A DNA stretch of 64,000 nucleotides from Prochlorococcus marinus str. MIT 9215 (GTDB lineage: Bacteria > Cyanobacteriota > Cyanobacteriia > PCC-6307 > Cyanobiaceae). The translations under genes were made by a program, and so were the position numbers. This document shows, piece by piece, positions 45,560 through 55,171 of the stretch. The notes below the pieces were generated by a model. It was not told the DNA's origin. It worked only from the letters and a program-made list of their open reading frames with translations, and made no database searches. Location of the stretch: the NCBI RefSeq assembly GCF_000018065.1, contig NC_009840.1, positions 558,001 through 622,000 of the forward strand. Direction: 5' to 3'. Numbering within the stretch: the first letter of the stretch is position 1; the number at the start of each line of letters is the position of its first letter.

Positions 45560-47476
45560 TTATTCTGTTCTTCCTCTTTTTTCTATTAATCCATCCATTA
45601 ATTTACAAAGATTAGGTAAATTAAAAATTCCTAAATTTCTTCCATCTAAAGCTCTTAAGGAGACTGAATCAATTTCCTCTTCTTTATCCCCAATAACTGC
45701 AATTAAAGGAACCCTTTCGAGGGTTGCCTCCCTTATTTTATATCCTATTTTTTCATTCCTAATATCAACTGTTGATCGGTAACCATTATTAATTAGTAAT
45801 TCATTAAATTTTAAACATTTTTCAATATTTCTATCAGTAATGCTCAATAAAGTTAATTGATAAGGCGCAAGCCAAATTGGGAATTTTGCCTCATATTGTT
45901 CAATTAAGATTCCGATAAATCTTTCAAAGGATCCTAAAATGGCTCTATGAAGCATAACAGGATTTCTTTTCTCATTATCAATATCTACATAAGTTGCATC
46001 CAATCTAATAGGCATTGAGAAATCAACCTGAATAGTGCCGCATTGCCAGACTCTATTGAGACAATCCTTTAAAGAGAATTCTATTTTTGGACCATAAAAA
46101 GCCCCCTCTCCAGGTTGGAGTTCCCATTTTAGGTTCTTATTATCTAGAGCTTTGGTAAGAGCTTCCTCTGATTTATCCCAAATCTCTTCACTACCTACCT
46201 TTTTTTTAGGTCGGGTTGATAATTTGATAATGATTTCATCAAAACCAAAAGTTTTATAAACCTCGAAAACAAGATCTATAAAAGTTGATACTTCTTCTTG
46301 AATTTGCTCTTCTGTACAGAAAATGTGTGCATCATCTTGAGTAAAGTTTCTTACTCTCATTAACCCATGTAGTGCACCTGAGGGTTCATTTCTGTGACAA
46401 GAACCAAATTCAGCAAGACGAATAGGTAAGTCCTTATAACTTTTTAAACCTTGATTAAATACTTGAATATGACATGGACAATTCATTGGTTTAATTGCAT
46501 AAGTTCGATTTTCTGATGCAGTAGTAAACATATCATCTCTAAATTTTTCCCAATGACCGGATTTTTCCCAAAGAGATTTATCAACTGCTTGAGGGGTTTT
46601 AATTTCTAAATAATCATTTTTTTTGAGTATTTCTCTTATGTACTTTTCCAGTACTTGGTATATTGTCCATCCATTTGGATGCCAAAAAATCATTCCAGGA
46701 GATTCCTCTTGTATATGAAACAATGAATGTTTTTTACCAAGTTTTCTATGATCTCTTTTTTCCGCTTCTTCAATTCTTTTTAAGTAGTCATTGAGTTCTT
46801 TTTCTTTTGCCCATGCAGTTCCATATATTCTCTGTAGTGATTCATTCTCACTATTACCTCTCCAGTATGAACCAGATAATTTGAGTAATTTAAAGTGTCT
46901 CAAATGTCTAGTGTTGGGGACGTGAGGCCCTCTACACATGTCGATATATTCTTCGTGTTTGTATAAATTTATGAGACCTTCTTCAGGAATATCTTCAATT
47001 ATTCGTAGTTTAAAAGTCTCATCTCTTTCTTTAAAAGTTTTAATTGCCTCTTTTTTAGAAACTTGTAAAATTTCAACGTCATAGTTTGTTTTTATTAATT
47101 TATTAATTCTATTTTCAATTTTTATTAAATCTTCAGGAGTAAATCTGTACTCAGAAAAAATATCGTAATAAAAACCATCTTCAATTACAGGCCCAATCGC
47201 CATTTTAATATCAGAGTAAATTTGTTTAACTGCATGACCAATAAGGTGAGCAAAGGAATGTCTTATTATTTCAATTCCTTCTTTATCTTTTGATGTGATA
47301 ATTACAACTTTGGAATCACTATTTATGGGAATTGTTGCATCAAGAAGAACATCATTTACTTTCCCTGCAATTGTTGCTTTAGCTAATCCAGCCCCTATAC
47401 TTTGTGCAATTTCAAGAATAGTTACAGATTTTTCGAAAACCTTTTTTGAACCATCAGGTAAGGTAATTATTGGCAT
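45560..47476 (-). CDS. thrS: Threonyl-tRNA synthetase
   Basis: Charges tRNA-Thr. 638 aa. The N-terminal TGS domain (about 1-60) is followed by the editing domain with [12 protein letters not shown] near 74. The class II catalytic core has zinc-binding P-M-N-C-P-C-H near 329 and H-R-N-E-P-S-G, and the C-terminal anticodon-binding domain starts near 535. Its start overlaps the trpS stop by 10 bp, so the two are probably coupled. Confidence 0.97.
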   Translation of the reverse strand: MPIITLPDGSKKVFEKSVTILEIAQSIGAGLAKATIAGKVNDVLLDATIPINSDSKVVIITSKDKEGIEIIRHSFAHLIGHAVKQIYSDIKMAIGPVIEDGFYYDIFSEYRFTPEDLIKIENRINKLIKTNYDVEILQVSKKEAIKTFKERDETFKLRIIEDIPEEGLINLYKHEEYIDMCRGPHVPNTRHLRHFKLLKLSGSYWRGNSENESLQRIYGTAWAKEKELNDYLKRIEEAEKRDHRKLGKKHSLFHIQEESPGMIFWHPNGWTIYQVLEKYIREILKKNDYLEIKTPQAVDKSLWEKSGHWEKFRDDMFTTASENRTYAIKPMNCPCHIQVFNQGLKSYKDLPIRLAEFGSCHRNEPSGALHGLMRVRNFTQDDAHIFCTEEQIQEEVSTFIDLVFEVYKTFGFDEIIIKLSTRPKKKVGSEEIWDKSEEALTKALDNKNLKWELQPGEGAFYGPKIEFSLKDCLNRVWQCGTIQVDFSMPIRLDATYVDIDNEKRNPVMLHRAILGSFERFIGILIEQYEAKFPIWLAPYQLTLLSITDRNIEKCLKFNELLINNGYRSTVDIRNEKIGYKIREATLERVPLIAVIGDKEEEIDSVSLRALDGRNLGIFNLPNLCKLMDGLIEKRGRTE

Positions 47477-48495
47477 AATTTTTTCTCCATTTCGAAGAAT
47501 CCTAATTTTGTTTTAACTCTTTTTAAAGTCTGATTTGCTAAATCTTCAGCTTTCTCCTTCCCTTCATCAAGGATTTTATTTAATTGATAGGGATCATTAA
47601 TTAATAATTTATATTTTTTTTGAATAGGTTCTAGTGATTCAATAAGTTTTTCAGTTATTAAGTTTTTAAATGTCCCCCATCCAGTTTCTGAGAAATCATT
47701 CTCACATTGTGAAATTTCTTTGCCAGATAATATTGAATATATCATCAAAAGATTTTTAGATTCTGGTCTCTCAGGATTGTTAAATTCAATTCCAATATAA
47801 CTGTCACTTTTTGCTCTTTTAATTTTTTTCGTAATTATTTCAGGAGCATCTAATAAGTTAATACGACTACCCTCATTTAAATCACTTTTGCTCATCTTTT
47901 TTGAACCATCAAGTAAACTCATTATTTTTGATCCATTCTTCATGATTATTGGTTGAGGGATTTTTAAAATATTTTTATCCTTACTAAATCTGGCATTGAT
48001 TCTTTGTTGTGCAATATCTCTAGCAAGTTCAAGATGTTGTTTTTGATCCTCACCTACTGGTACAAAGTCAGCGTCATATAGAAGAATGTCTGCAGCCATT
48101 AGGATCGGATAGTCAAATAATCCAATGGATACATTATTTCCCTGTTGAATGGATTTTTCTTTGAATTGAATCATTCTTTCCATCCAATTTATCGGGGTCA
48201 TGCAATTTAATATCCAACATAGTTCTGAATGTGCAGAAATCTGACTTTGGACAAAAATTGAACATATATTGGGATCTATCCCACAAGCGACGTACAAAGC
48301 TGCTGTAGAGATAGTGTTCTGAGATAATTCTTTGGGATTATATGAAGCTGTGATTGCGTGTAAATCAACTACACATAGAAATGTTTCATATTGCTCTTGA
48401 AGCGTAACCCAATTATTTATAGCCCCAAGCCAATTTCCAATATGTAAATCACCAGTTGGTTGAACTCCCGAAAGAATTCTTTTTTTATTTGCCAT
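47467..48495 (-). CDS. trpS: Tryptophanyl-tRNA synthetase
   Basis: Charges tRNA-Trp. 342 aa, class I. The HIGH-type motif reads [10 protein letters not shown] near residue 17, and the KMSKS motif is S-K-K-M-S-K-S-D near 204. [11 protein letters not shown] is the usual family motif. Its start overlaps the upstream gene by 11 bp and its stop overlaps thrS, so three genes are chained by overlaps. Confidence 0.97.
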   Translation of the reverse strand: MANKKRILSGVQPTGDLHIGNWLGAINNWVTLQEQYETFLCVVDLHAITASYNPKELSQNTISTAALYVACGIDPNICSIFVQSQISAHSELCWILNCMTPINWMERMIQFKEKSIQQGNNVSIGLFDYPILMAADILLYDADFVPVGEDQKQHLELARDIAQQRINARFSKDKNILKIPQPIIMKNGSKIMSLLDGSKKMSKSDLNEGSRINLLDAPEIITKKIKRAKSDSYIGIEFNNPERPESKNLLMIYSILSGKEISQCENDFSETGWGTFKNLITEKLIESLEPIQKKYKLLINDPYQLNKILDEGKEKAEDLANQTLKRVKTKLGFFEMEKKLCQ

Positions 48496-48907
48496 CCTCT
48501 TCTACTTCGCTAGATTGGATTTCTTCAGTTGTTGTACTTTTTACAGGTCTTGCAAAAGGGTTTGGGACTGTTTTTGTCTTTTCTTCATAAGGATTTTGTG
48601 ATTGTCTATTCGGAGAAGAGTTTTTATTATTTTTTGCATATTCTGTGATTGATTCAATCAATTTTTCGTCTTTGATCATTTCGCTAAGTGTTCTAACAGA
48701 GAAACCCAGAACTGCAACGGTAGATCTCAGTTGAAAGGTCTCTTGTATTGATTTAACTGCTTTCATTTCGTTATCACTTAATCTTATGCGGAATCCTCCT
48801 CCATCTCTTCTGCCAGCCGATCTATCTCTGAAATTAGATCTTTCATTGTTAGAACGAACTCTGTAATTTTCTTTTTCAGGATTATTGTTGAAATTTGAAT
48901 TAGACAT
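48485..48907 (-). CDS. Conserved small basic protein with a ribbon-helix-helix-like core
   Basis: A 140-residue protein with disordered ends. The Asn/Arg/Gly-rich N-terminus (about 1-38) leads to a core F-R-I-R-L-S-D-N-E-M-K-A-V-K-S-I with a following helix (about 40-85). The tail is Pro/Thr/Glu-rich. The strand-plus-two-helices core and basic N-terminus suggest nucleic acid binding, which is inference. It heads the trpS-thrS run, and a 10-bp-arm inverted repeat lies in its promoter region. Confidence 0.75.
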   Translation of the reverse strand: MSNSNFNNNPEKENYRVRSNNERSNFRDRSAGRRDGGGFRIRLSDNEMKAVKSIQETFQLRSTVAVLGFSVRTLSEMIKDEKLIESITEYAKNNKNSSPNRQSQNPYEEKTKTVPNPFARPVKSTTTEEIQSSEVEEDGK

Positions 48908-48962
48908 CTTGATGTTTCTTGATTTATTTAAATAGTCTATTAACTTAGCATCTTGTTTTGCA

Positions 48963-49011
48963 ATAAGTCTTTTTAAAAGCCTTAAATTTTATCTTTTGAT
49001 TAAAGACTTAT
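48963..49011. promoter_or_regulatory. Inverted repeat in a divergent promoter region
   Basis: ATAAGTCTTT (48963-48972) and AAAGACTTAT (49002-49011) are perfect 10-bp arms. A second 5-bp pair (AAAAG/CTTTT) lies inside, in the 165-bp gap between the small basic protein gene and the DUF697 gene. It could be an operator or an RNA structure. Confidence 0.4.
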
Positions 49012-49072
49012 GAAATTTTGCTTTTCTCATTCACAACTTGCATTAAGATTAAATTAGAAAAAAAAAAGTATT

Positions 49073-50407
49073 GTGTTTGATATTACTAAAGACAACCTTT
49101 TAAAGGATTTTATAAGATTTCCGAAAAAAAATCTTATTTTTATTCTATTGTTCTTAGGTTTTGGGGAATGGTTTGTCAGTGACTTAATTCATTTTGCAGG
49201 AGGTTCAATAGGATTTTTTGCATTATGTTTGGGGGGATATTTTTACCTGAAGAATGATAAGCCTAAATTTAATGAGCCAAATAATTTAGATGGTTGGATA
49301 AATCTATGTAATGAAGATTTAAACTTTTTTGAAGAACTTGAAGCAACAAATGAACTAGAAAAACAAAATTCAAATAGACAAAAAAAACTTGAATTGATCC
49401 TAAATAGATGTGAAAAAGAGAAAATAAGTTGCATTGGACAAAAAGATTACCAAAGTTGTCAGTCTGTTTTGAAAAGTTATTTTAAAGCAGATAAGTTTGA
49501 CTTTGATTTATACGAAAAACTGCCTAAATACAATTCATCTCAAGTTATTCCAGAAGAAGCTTTGAAGAGTGATGCAATTTTGTTTTTTATAAACCTGCCT
49601 TTGTCAGCAAATGATTTTTTGTGGCTGGAAAAGTTTCCTAAAAATATGCCAATTTGGTTAGTGGCTTTAACTTCCAACGAAATAGAAGCTAAGAATCAGA
49701 TAGAAGACCTAAAGTCTCAAATTTCAATTGAATTTATAAATAAAATTATTACTTTTGATTTGAACAAGAATGAAATAACAAGTATACCTTTTTCGTTAAG
49801 GAGGTTTTTTATAAGTTCATCTAAAAATATTGAAAATACAAAAAAAAGGCTATTGAAAGAACTTCATGTTGCTTGGCAATCTGAAATTGAAGGGATAAGA
49901 AGAATGCAGTTAAAAGGTATACAAAGAAAAAATCAAATTCTTGTCGCGACAACTGTTTTCTTATCTCCTATCCCATCAATTGATGTTATGGCAATGACAG
50001 TACTAAATTCATTAATGATTAAAGAAATTAAGTCTATATGGAGATGTAATTGGTCTCCTGAAATTTTAGATAAAGTATCTAAAGAGATTTTGAAGACTGC
50101 AATTGCTCAAGGCGTTATTGAGTGGAGTGGACAGACTCTAATTGGCATTACAAAATTACATGGAACAAATTGGCTTGTTTCTGGATCATTTCAGGCTGTT
50201 AGTGCTGCTTATTTAACAAGAGTAGTATCAAGTTCTTTGGCTGATTTTATGGCAATAACAAAAGGAGTAGAAGAACCCGATTTGGATTTTATAAAGAAAA
50301 ATTCTGAAAAAATTGTTGAAAAAGCTTTTGAAAAAGAAAAAATAAATTGGCAAGGATTTATTTCTGATCTCAGAAAACCACTTATAAAACTATCTTTTAG
50401 TTCTTAA
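49073..50407 (+). CDS. DUF697 membrane protein with degenerate GTPase-like domain
   Basis: A 444-residue protein starting with GTG. Hydrophobic spans lie near residues 20-60, and a GTPase-like alpha/beta region spans about 115-260. Where a P-loop G-x4-G-K-S is expected, the sequence reads I-G-Q-K-D-Y-Q-S-C-Q-S, so nucleotide binding is probably lost. The C-terminal third is the DUF697 (YcjF-like) helical domain with F-L-S-P-I-P-S-I-D-V-M-A-M and A-I-A-Q-G-V-I-E-W. Function unknown. It is 20 bp upstream of mntC, so probably in the same transcript. Confidence 0.78.
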   Translation: MFDITKDNLLKDFIRFPKKNLIFILLFLGFGEWFVSDLIHFAGGSIGFFALCLGGYFYLKNDKPKFNEPNNLDGWINLCNEDLNFFEELEATNELEKQNSNRQKKLELILNRCEKEKISCIGQKDYQSCQSVLKSYFKADKFDFDLYEKLPKYNSSQVIPEEALKSDAILFFINLPLSANDFLWLEKFPKNMPIWLVALTSNEIEAKNQIEDLKSQISIEFINKIITFDLNKNEITSIPFSLRRFFISSSKNIENTKKRLLKELHVAWQSEIEGIRRMQLKGIQRKNQILVATTVFLSPIPSIDVMAMTVLNSLMIKEIKSIWRCNWSPEILDKVSKEILKTAIAQGVIEWSGQTLIGITKLHGTNWLVSGSFQAVSAAYLTRVVSSSLADFMAITKGVEEPDLDFIKKNSEKIVEKAFEKEKINWQGFISDLRKPLIKLSFSS

Positions 50408-50427
50408 TCTAAGTATGAAATTGAATT

Positions 50428-51327
50428 ATGAGAAAAAATATTCTTTTTCTAAGTTTAATACTTCTACTTTCTCTTGCTTCAGGCTCATGTAAGAGAATTT
50501 CAAATAAAAATGAAAGCAAAGAAGTAATACTGGCAAGTTTCACTGTTTTGGCAGACATAATTAGTAATGTTGCTAAAGATCATTTTATTGTTAAATCAAT
50601 AACGAAGCCTGGAGTTGAAGTTCATGGCTACCAACCAACTCCAAGCGATTTGGTAAATGCTTCTAGTGCCTTTGTTTTTATTGATAATGGTTTTGGATTT
50701 GAATTATGGGCTGAAAAATTTGTTTCTAATTTAAAAGTTAAAAGAATTACTGTAGCGGAAGATTTAGATCCTATTTTTATAAGTGAAGATTTTTATAAAG
50801 GGAAACCTAATCCTCATGCCTGGATTTCTCCAAAAAGAGGGATTCTATACGTAGATATTCTGGTGGATTCTTTATCAGAATTGAGACCATCCAAAAGAAC
50901 ATTATTTGAAGAGAATGGAAAAATTTATAAAGAAAAACTCTCTAAATTAGATAAAGAATTCTCACTTTTTATTAATAATTTAAATAAAGACAGGAGGTAT
51001 CTAGTAAGTTGTGAAGGTGCTTTTTCATATCTAACAAATGATTATGGATTAGAGGAAGTTTATTTGTGGCCAGTTAATGCTGAGAGTCAAATTACTCCCA
51101 AGAGAATGGCAAGAACAATTTCACTAGTTAAAGAAAAGAATGTCCCATCTGTATTTTGCGAAAGTACTGTAAGTAACGAATCTCAAATGGTTGTTGCAAA
51201 CGAAACTGGGGCTAATTTTGGAGGAAATCTTTTTGTTGATTCATTATCTGATGATAGTGGGCCTGCAAGTTCCTATATAAAAATGCTTGAACATAATTTG
51301 GATTTAATTAAAAAAGGGCTTTTTTGA
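50428..51327 (+). CDS. mntC: Manganese ABC transporter, substrate-binding lipoprotein
   Basis: Periplasmic binding protein (299 aa) of the cluster 9 family. The N-terminal signal ends at Cys21, a probable lipid anchor. Metal ligands by spacing are His66, His130, Glu196 and Asp271, and Cys195 and Cys244 sit as a pair. The same H-H-E-D set and a 49-residue cysteine spacing are known from Synechocystis MntC, whose disulfide affects metal binding. Glu in place of a third His also favours manganese over zinc. Gene order mntC-mntA-mntB is that of Synechocystis. Zinc transport is the alternative. Confidence 0.87.
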   Translation: MRKNILFLSLILLLSLASGSCKRISNKNESKEVILASFTVLADIISNVAKDHFIVKSITKPGVEVHGYQPTPSDLVNASSAFVFIDNGFGFELWAEKFVSNLKVKRITVAEDLDPIFISEDFYKGKPNPHAWISPKRGILYVDILVDSLSELRPSKRTLFEENGKIYKEKLSKLDKEFSLFINNLNKDRRYLVSCEGAFSYLTNDYGLEEVYLWPVNAESQITPKRMARTISLVKEKNVPSVFCESTVSNESQMVVANETGANFGGNLFVDSLSDDSGPASSYIKMLEHNLDLIKKGLF

Positions 51328-51330
51328 ATT

Positions 51331-52095
51331 ATGGAATCAATCAATTATCAAAACTATAGGATTGATGCAGAGAATATTTGCGTAGATTACAACGGTAAGG
51401 TGGCTTTGTATGATGCCAATCTAAGATTGAAACCTGGCCAGATTTGTGGGTTGGTAGGGATGAACGGTGCTGGCAAAACAACTTTTTTTAATGCTTTAAC
51501 TGGCTTTGTAAATATTTCAAAGGGAAAAATTAGAATAAATGGAGAGTCTTTAAGATCTGCTCAAAAAGATCAGACAATTGCTTATGTTCCTCAGAATGAA
51601 GGAATTGATAGTCAATTTCCAATAAGTGTTTGGGATGTAGTAATGATGGGAAGATATGGTTCGATGAATATTTTTAGGTGTCCTAGAGAGTCTGATGTTC
51701 AGGCGGTTAAAGATGCTATTGAGAGAGTTGATCTTACTGATCATTTATCTACACCTATCGGAAACTTATCTGGAGGTCAAAGAAAACGAACTTTTTTAGC
51801 TAGAGCAATTGCGCAAAGAGCGTCAATATTGCTTCTTGATGAGCCTTTTTCAGGTGTTGATATAAGAACTGAGAAACTTATCTCTGAATTATTTATTCAA
51901 TTTAAAAATGAGGGGAAAACTATATTATTATCAACGCACGATATGATTCATGTCCGTGAATTTTGTGATTTGGTTCTTTTAATAAATAAAACTGTTGTAG
52001 CTTATGGGGAGACCTCTGAAGTGTTTACTCCTGAAAATATTACAACCACTTTTGGAGGGATCTCACCTGATTTCTTATTTGGACCTGAATCCTAA
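51331..52095 (+). CDS. mntA: Manganese ABC transporter, ATP-binding protein
   Basis: A 254-residue ABC ATPase. Walker A G-M-N-G-A-G-K-T-T is near residue 44, the signature L-S-G-G-Q-R-K-R near 146, Walker B I-L-L-L-D-E-P-F near 166, and the H-loop S-T-H-D-M near 200. It energises metal uptake with the adjacent binding protein and permease. It starts 3 bp after mntC. Confidence 0.93.
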   Translation: MESINYQNYRIDAENICVDYNGKVALYDANLRLKPGQICGLVGMNGAGKTTFFNALTGFVNISKGKIRINGESLRSAQKDQTIAYVPQNEGIDSQFPISVWDVVMMGRYGSMNIFRCPRESDVQAVKDAIERVDLTDHLSTPIGNLSGGQRKRTFLARAIAQRASILLLDEPFSGVDIRTEKLISELFIQFKNEGKTILLSTHDMIHVREFCDLVLLINKTVVAYGETSEVFTPENITTTFGGISPDFLFGPES

Positions 52096-52107
52096 ATTTT
52101 AAATTAT

Positions 52108-52983
52108 ATGGAACTCTGTTCTTTTTTGACTTTTGATTCATTCATAACAGATCCTTTGACTCATAACTTTATGAGAAAAGCACTTCTTATGAGTTCATTA
52201 GTTGCAGCGGTTTGTGGTTTTCTGTCAAGTTATTTGACTCTTAAAGGATGGGCTTTGATGGGAGATGCAGTGTCACATTCGGTAATGCCTGGAGTTGTGG
52301 TTGCTTATGCATTAGGTCTTCCTTTCTCATTAGGGGCATTTATTTTTGGAGTTGGGTCTGTTGCATTAATAGGGTTTATTAAGCAGAAATCAAGAGTTAA
52401 GGAAGATACTGTTATTGGGTTGGTATTTACTGGGTTTTTCGCTCTTGGAATCGTATTGGTCTCTAAGATTAAAAGTAATATTGATTTGCACTCTATTCTT
52501 TTTGGTAGTCCATTGGGAATATCACTTTCAGATGTAAAGCAAACTATATTCATTTCTTTGTTGGTAGTAATCCTTTTATCAATTTTTAGAAAAGATTTAA
52601 TGCTGTATTGCTTTGATCCTAGGCATGCAAAAACAGTTGGGATTAACGTATTATTTCTTCATTATTTACTCCTAACATGCTTATCTTTGGCAGCTGTTGT
52701 GGGCTTGCAGTCTGTTGGAATTATTTTGGTAGTTGCAATGTTGATTACACCTGGGGCTACAGCATATTTACTTACGGATAAGTTTAATAATATGACAGTA
52801 ATTTCAGTATTAAGCGCAATTATCTCAAGCCTGATAGGAATCTATGTTAGTTTTTGGTTTGATCTTGAAACAGGTGGATCAATTGTCTTGGCACAAACTT
52901 TTATATTTTTATTCGCTTTTTTATTCGCTCCAAGATACGGAATCTTTAAGTTAAAGAAATTATTTGCTGATTATAAATGTTAG
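52108..52983 (+). CDS. mntB: Manganese ABC transporter, permease
   Basis: A 291-residue integral membrane protein with about eight hydrophobic spans. It is of the metal ABC permease (ZnuB/MntB) family, with L-M-G-D-A-V-S-H-S-V-M-P-G near 49 and V-G-I-I-L-V-V-A-M-L-I-T-P-G-A-T-A near 207. Its stop overlaps the start of the next gene (ATG at 52977). Confidence 0.93.
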   Translation: MELCSFLTFDSFITDPLTHNFMRKALLMSSLVAAVCGFLSSYLTLKGWALMGDAVSHSVMPGVVVAYALGLPFSLGAFIFGVGSVALIGFIKQKSRVKEDTVIGLVFTGFFALGIVLVSKIKSNIDLHSILFGSPLGISLSDVKQTIFISLLVVILLSIFRKDLMLYCFDPRHAKTVGINVLFLHYLLLTCLSLAAVVGLQSVGIILVVAMLITPGATAYLLTDKFNNMTVISVLSAIISSLIGIYVSFWFDLETGGSIVLAQTFIFLFAFLFAPRYGIFKLKKLFADYKC

Positions 52984-54149
52984 TAGTGGAAGAAACTTTA
53001 AATAAAAACTGGAATTGGTGGCCATTATTCCCCTTATATCCTTATGGGAAAAAGAAAACAATTTTAAGAGAATTAATTCCTGATCAAATATGGTCTTTGG
53101 AACAAATACAGGGACTTTATTATGTTGCGGTTCCAATAAGAATGACGGTGATAAGGGTTGATAATGGATTGATGCTAATAAATCCATTGCCACCGACAAA
53201 AGAATTAGTAAATGAGTTAGAAAAATTAATTGCGATTCACGGTAACGTAACATCAATAATTCTACCGAGTGCCTCTGGACTAGAACATAAAATCGGACTG
53301 CCAGCACTTTCAAGAATTTTTAAAGATGCAGAAATTTGGCTTTGTCCTGGACAATGGAGTTTTCCCATAAATCTACCACTAGATTTTTTAGGAATTCCAT
53401 CAAAAAGATCAAGAATACTTTTTGAGGAAGGTACTCCACATTCAAACTCCTTTAAATGGTCTTCATTAGGACCACTAAATTTAGGACTCGGAAGATATCA
53501 GGAGATAAGTTGTTTTCATTATCCTACGAAAACTCTTCATGTAACAGACGCAATAGTTGGAATAGACTCCACACCACCTGAGATATTTAATTTTGATCCA
53601 ACTCCACTACTTTTTCATTCTAGAGAGAGAGGAGATGAACCCTTGATTGACTCCATCGAACAAAGAAAAAAAGGATGGAAAAGGTTAGTCTTGTTTTCAT
53701 CTTTTTTGAAACCAGGTAAATTAAATATTCCACCTATAAAAAAAATATTTAAGTATTCATTCAAAAAAGATCTTAGAAATTGGAGATCTCATTTCGGTAT
53801 TTATCCCTTTTTATGGGACGAAGATTGGGAATCCTCTCTTGTTGAAATAATGGGTAAAGATACTCCAAAGATTCAAATTGCACCAGTTTTACAAAAATTA
53901 ATTTTTCCGCGTTCAAAAGAAGTTTTACTTAAGTGGTTAGAAAATATAAAGTCTCTTGAAGATATGGAATATTTAATTCCAGCTCATTTTACGGCGCCTA
54001 TAAAATTTACAATAGAAGATTGTCAAAGATTAATTAATGAAATTAATTCCCCAAAGTGGGATAAACTTCCTGATGATAATAAATTCTTGATGGGTTTATA
54101 TAAAAAGTTGTATGAACTAGGAATAATTCCTGAAGAAGTAAATCTTTAA
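52977..54149 (+). CDS. DUF4336 family protein
   Basis: A 390-residue protein of a family with a metallo-beta-lactamase-like fold. The core M-T-V-I-R-V-D-N-G-L-M-L-I-N-P-L-P-P near 57-74 is the strand pattern of that fold, and P-S-A-S-G-L-E-H-K lies near 100. L-H-V-T-D-A-I-V-G-I lies near 200, and the P-A-H-F-T-A-P motif near 342. The canonical H-x-H-x-D-H metal motif is not evident, so it may not be a hydrolase. It overlaps mntB by 7 bp, so it is coupled to the Mn transporter. Any link to metal use is inference. Confidence 0.8.
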   Translation: MLVVEETLNKNWNWWPLFPLYPYGKKKTILRELIPDQIWSLEQIQGLYYVAVPIRMTVIRVDNGLMLINPLPPTKELVNELEKLIAIHGNVTSIILPSASGLEHKIGLPALSRIFKDAEIWLCPGQWSFPINLPLDFLGIPSKRSRILFEEGTPHSNSFKWSSLGPLNLGLGRYQEISCFHYPTKTLHVTDAIVGIDSTPPEIFNFDPTPLLFHSRERGDEPLIDSIEQRKKGWKRLVLFSSFLKPGKLNIPPIKKIFKYSFKKDLRNWRSHFGIYPFLWDEDWESSLVEIMGKDTPKIQIAPVLQKLIFPRSKEVLLKWLENIKSLEDMEYLIPAHFTAPIKFTIEDCQRLINEINSPKWDKLPDDNKFLMGLYKKLYELGIIPEEVNL

Positions 54150-54155
54150 AAAATA

Positions 54156-54491
54156 TTATTCTTCTATAGACATGTTTTCATCATTTTTAAGAGTTTGTTC
54201 TAGCTCTTTTCTTTGCTCCATTTGTCTTAAAAAATATCCTGTCATCATTGCAGAAGATAATAAATTAGCAATGTTGTCTTTTGAAGATGTTATTTTTACA
54301 TCAAATTGATCTGAAGGAAGCATTCCAAGAAGACCTTGAACATTATGTCTAATAATTTCTTGAATATCTTCACTAGCGGATTTTGCGACTCTTTGCAAAA
54401 CTTCTGGAGATTGTTTTTGTAAATATTGGATTAAATCATTCTCATCGTTTGGATCATTATTTTCAGTAGCAAGAAATTCTGGATTAAACAT
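54156..54491 (-). CDS. DUF760 family protein
   Basis: A 111-residue cyanobacterial/plastid protein. The N-terminal disordered Asn/Asp stretch leads into L-I-Q-Y-L-Q-K-Q-S-P-E-V-L-Q-R-V-A, then I-R-H-N-V-Q-G-L-L-G-M-L-P near 47-59 and L-L-S-S-A-M-M-T-G-Y-F-L-R near 77-89, the two blocks typical of DUF760. Role unknown. It converges on the DUF4336 gene. Confidence 0.87.
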   Translation of the reverse strand: MFNPEFLATENNDPNDENDLIQYLQKQSPEVLQRVAKSASEDIQEIIRHNVQGLLGMLPSDQFDVKITSSKDNIANLLSSAMMTGYFLRQMEQRKELEQTLKNDENMSIEE

Positions 54492-54536
54492 TTCTACAGC
54501 TTCAAGATATAAAAACCTTACAACATCACGTACCCA

Positions 54537-55121
54537 TTAATCTAAATTATTAAGGGGAGGGAACCGAATAGGTCCAATTTTGTTAAACGGCCAATATCTA
54601 AAAATGGCTTTACCAATAACCTTTTCATAGGGTAAAAACCCCCAAATATGTGAGTCCATACTGTTATTTCTATTATCTCCCATCACCCATAATGACTCTT
54701 CTGGGACAATAAAAGGACCTATAGAATAATTAATATTTTTGTCAAAAACGTAATTTTTTTGAGCGATATCGTTTAAGTAAAGGTTACCTTCTCTTACTTC
54801 TACCTTGTCTCCAGGTATTCCAATTACTCGTTTTATAAGTGCAGTATCTGCTTCATAACCGGCATTAATTAATTGTTCTGGAACGTTAAAAACAACTATT
54901 TTATTTTTTAATGTTGAAAGATTTGATTTGGATGTAATTTTGGGGGTTACTTTCTCAACAAGAATTTTATCTTGTATTTGAAGAGTTGGAAGCATTGAAC
55001 CGGATGGGATCCATCTTGGTTCTATAACTTGCCATCGTATAATTAAAGCTATAGATATCCAGATTAAAAGATTTTTTAAATCCTTTAATATTGAATTTCT
55101 TTTTTCTTGAGTTGTAGACAT
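54537..55121 (-). CDS. lepB: Signal peptidase I
   Basis: Membrane serine protease that removes signal peptides. 194 aa. One N-terminal membrane span (about 17-33), then P-S-G-S-M-L-P-T with nucleophile Ser42 and I-K-R-V-I-G-I-P-G-D with general base Lys97. M-G-D-N-R-N-N-S-M-D-S is near 145. It is divergent from menD across 50 bp. Confidence 0.95.
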   Translation of the reverse strand: MSTTQEKRNSILKDLKNLLIWISIALIIRWQVIEPRWIPSGSMLPTLQIQDKILVEKVTPKITSKSNLSTLKNKIVVFNVPEQLINAGYEADTALIKRVIGIPGDKVEVREGNLYLNDIAQKNYVFDKNINYSIGPFIVPEESLWVMGDNRNNSMDSHIWGFLPYEKVIGKAIFRYWPFNKIGPIRFPPLNNLD

Positions 55122-55171
55122 GTTTTATTTAATTCAGTTCTAAGGAAAATCCCAAAGCATTTATATAAATT

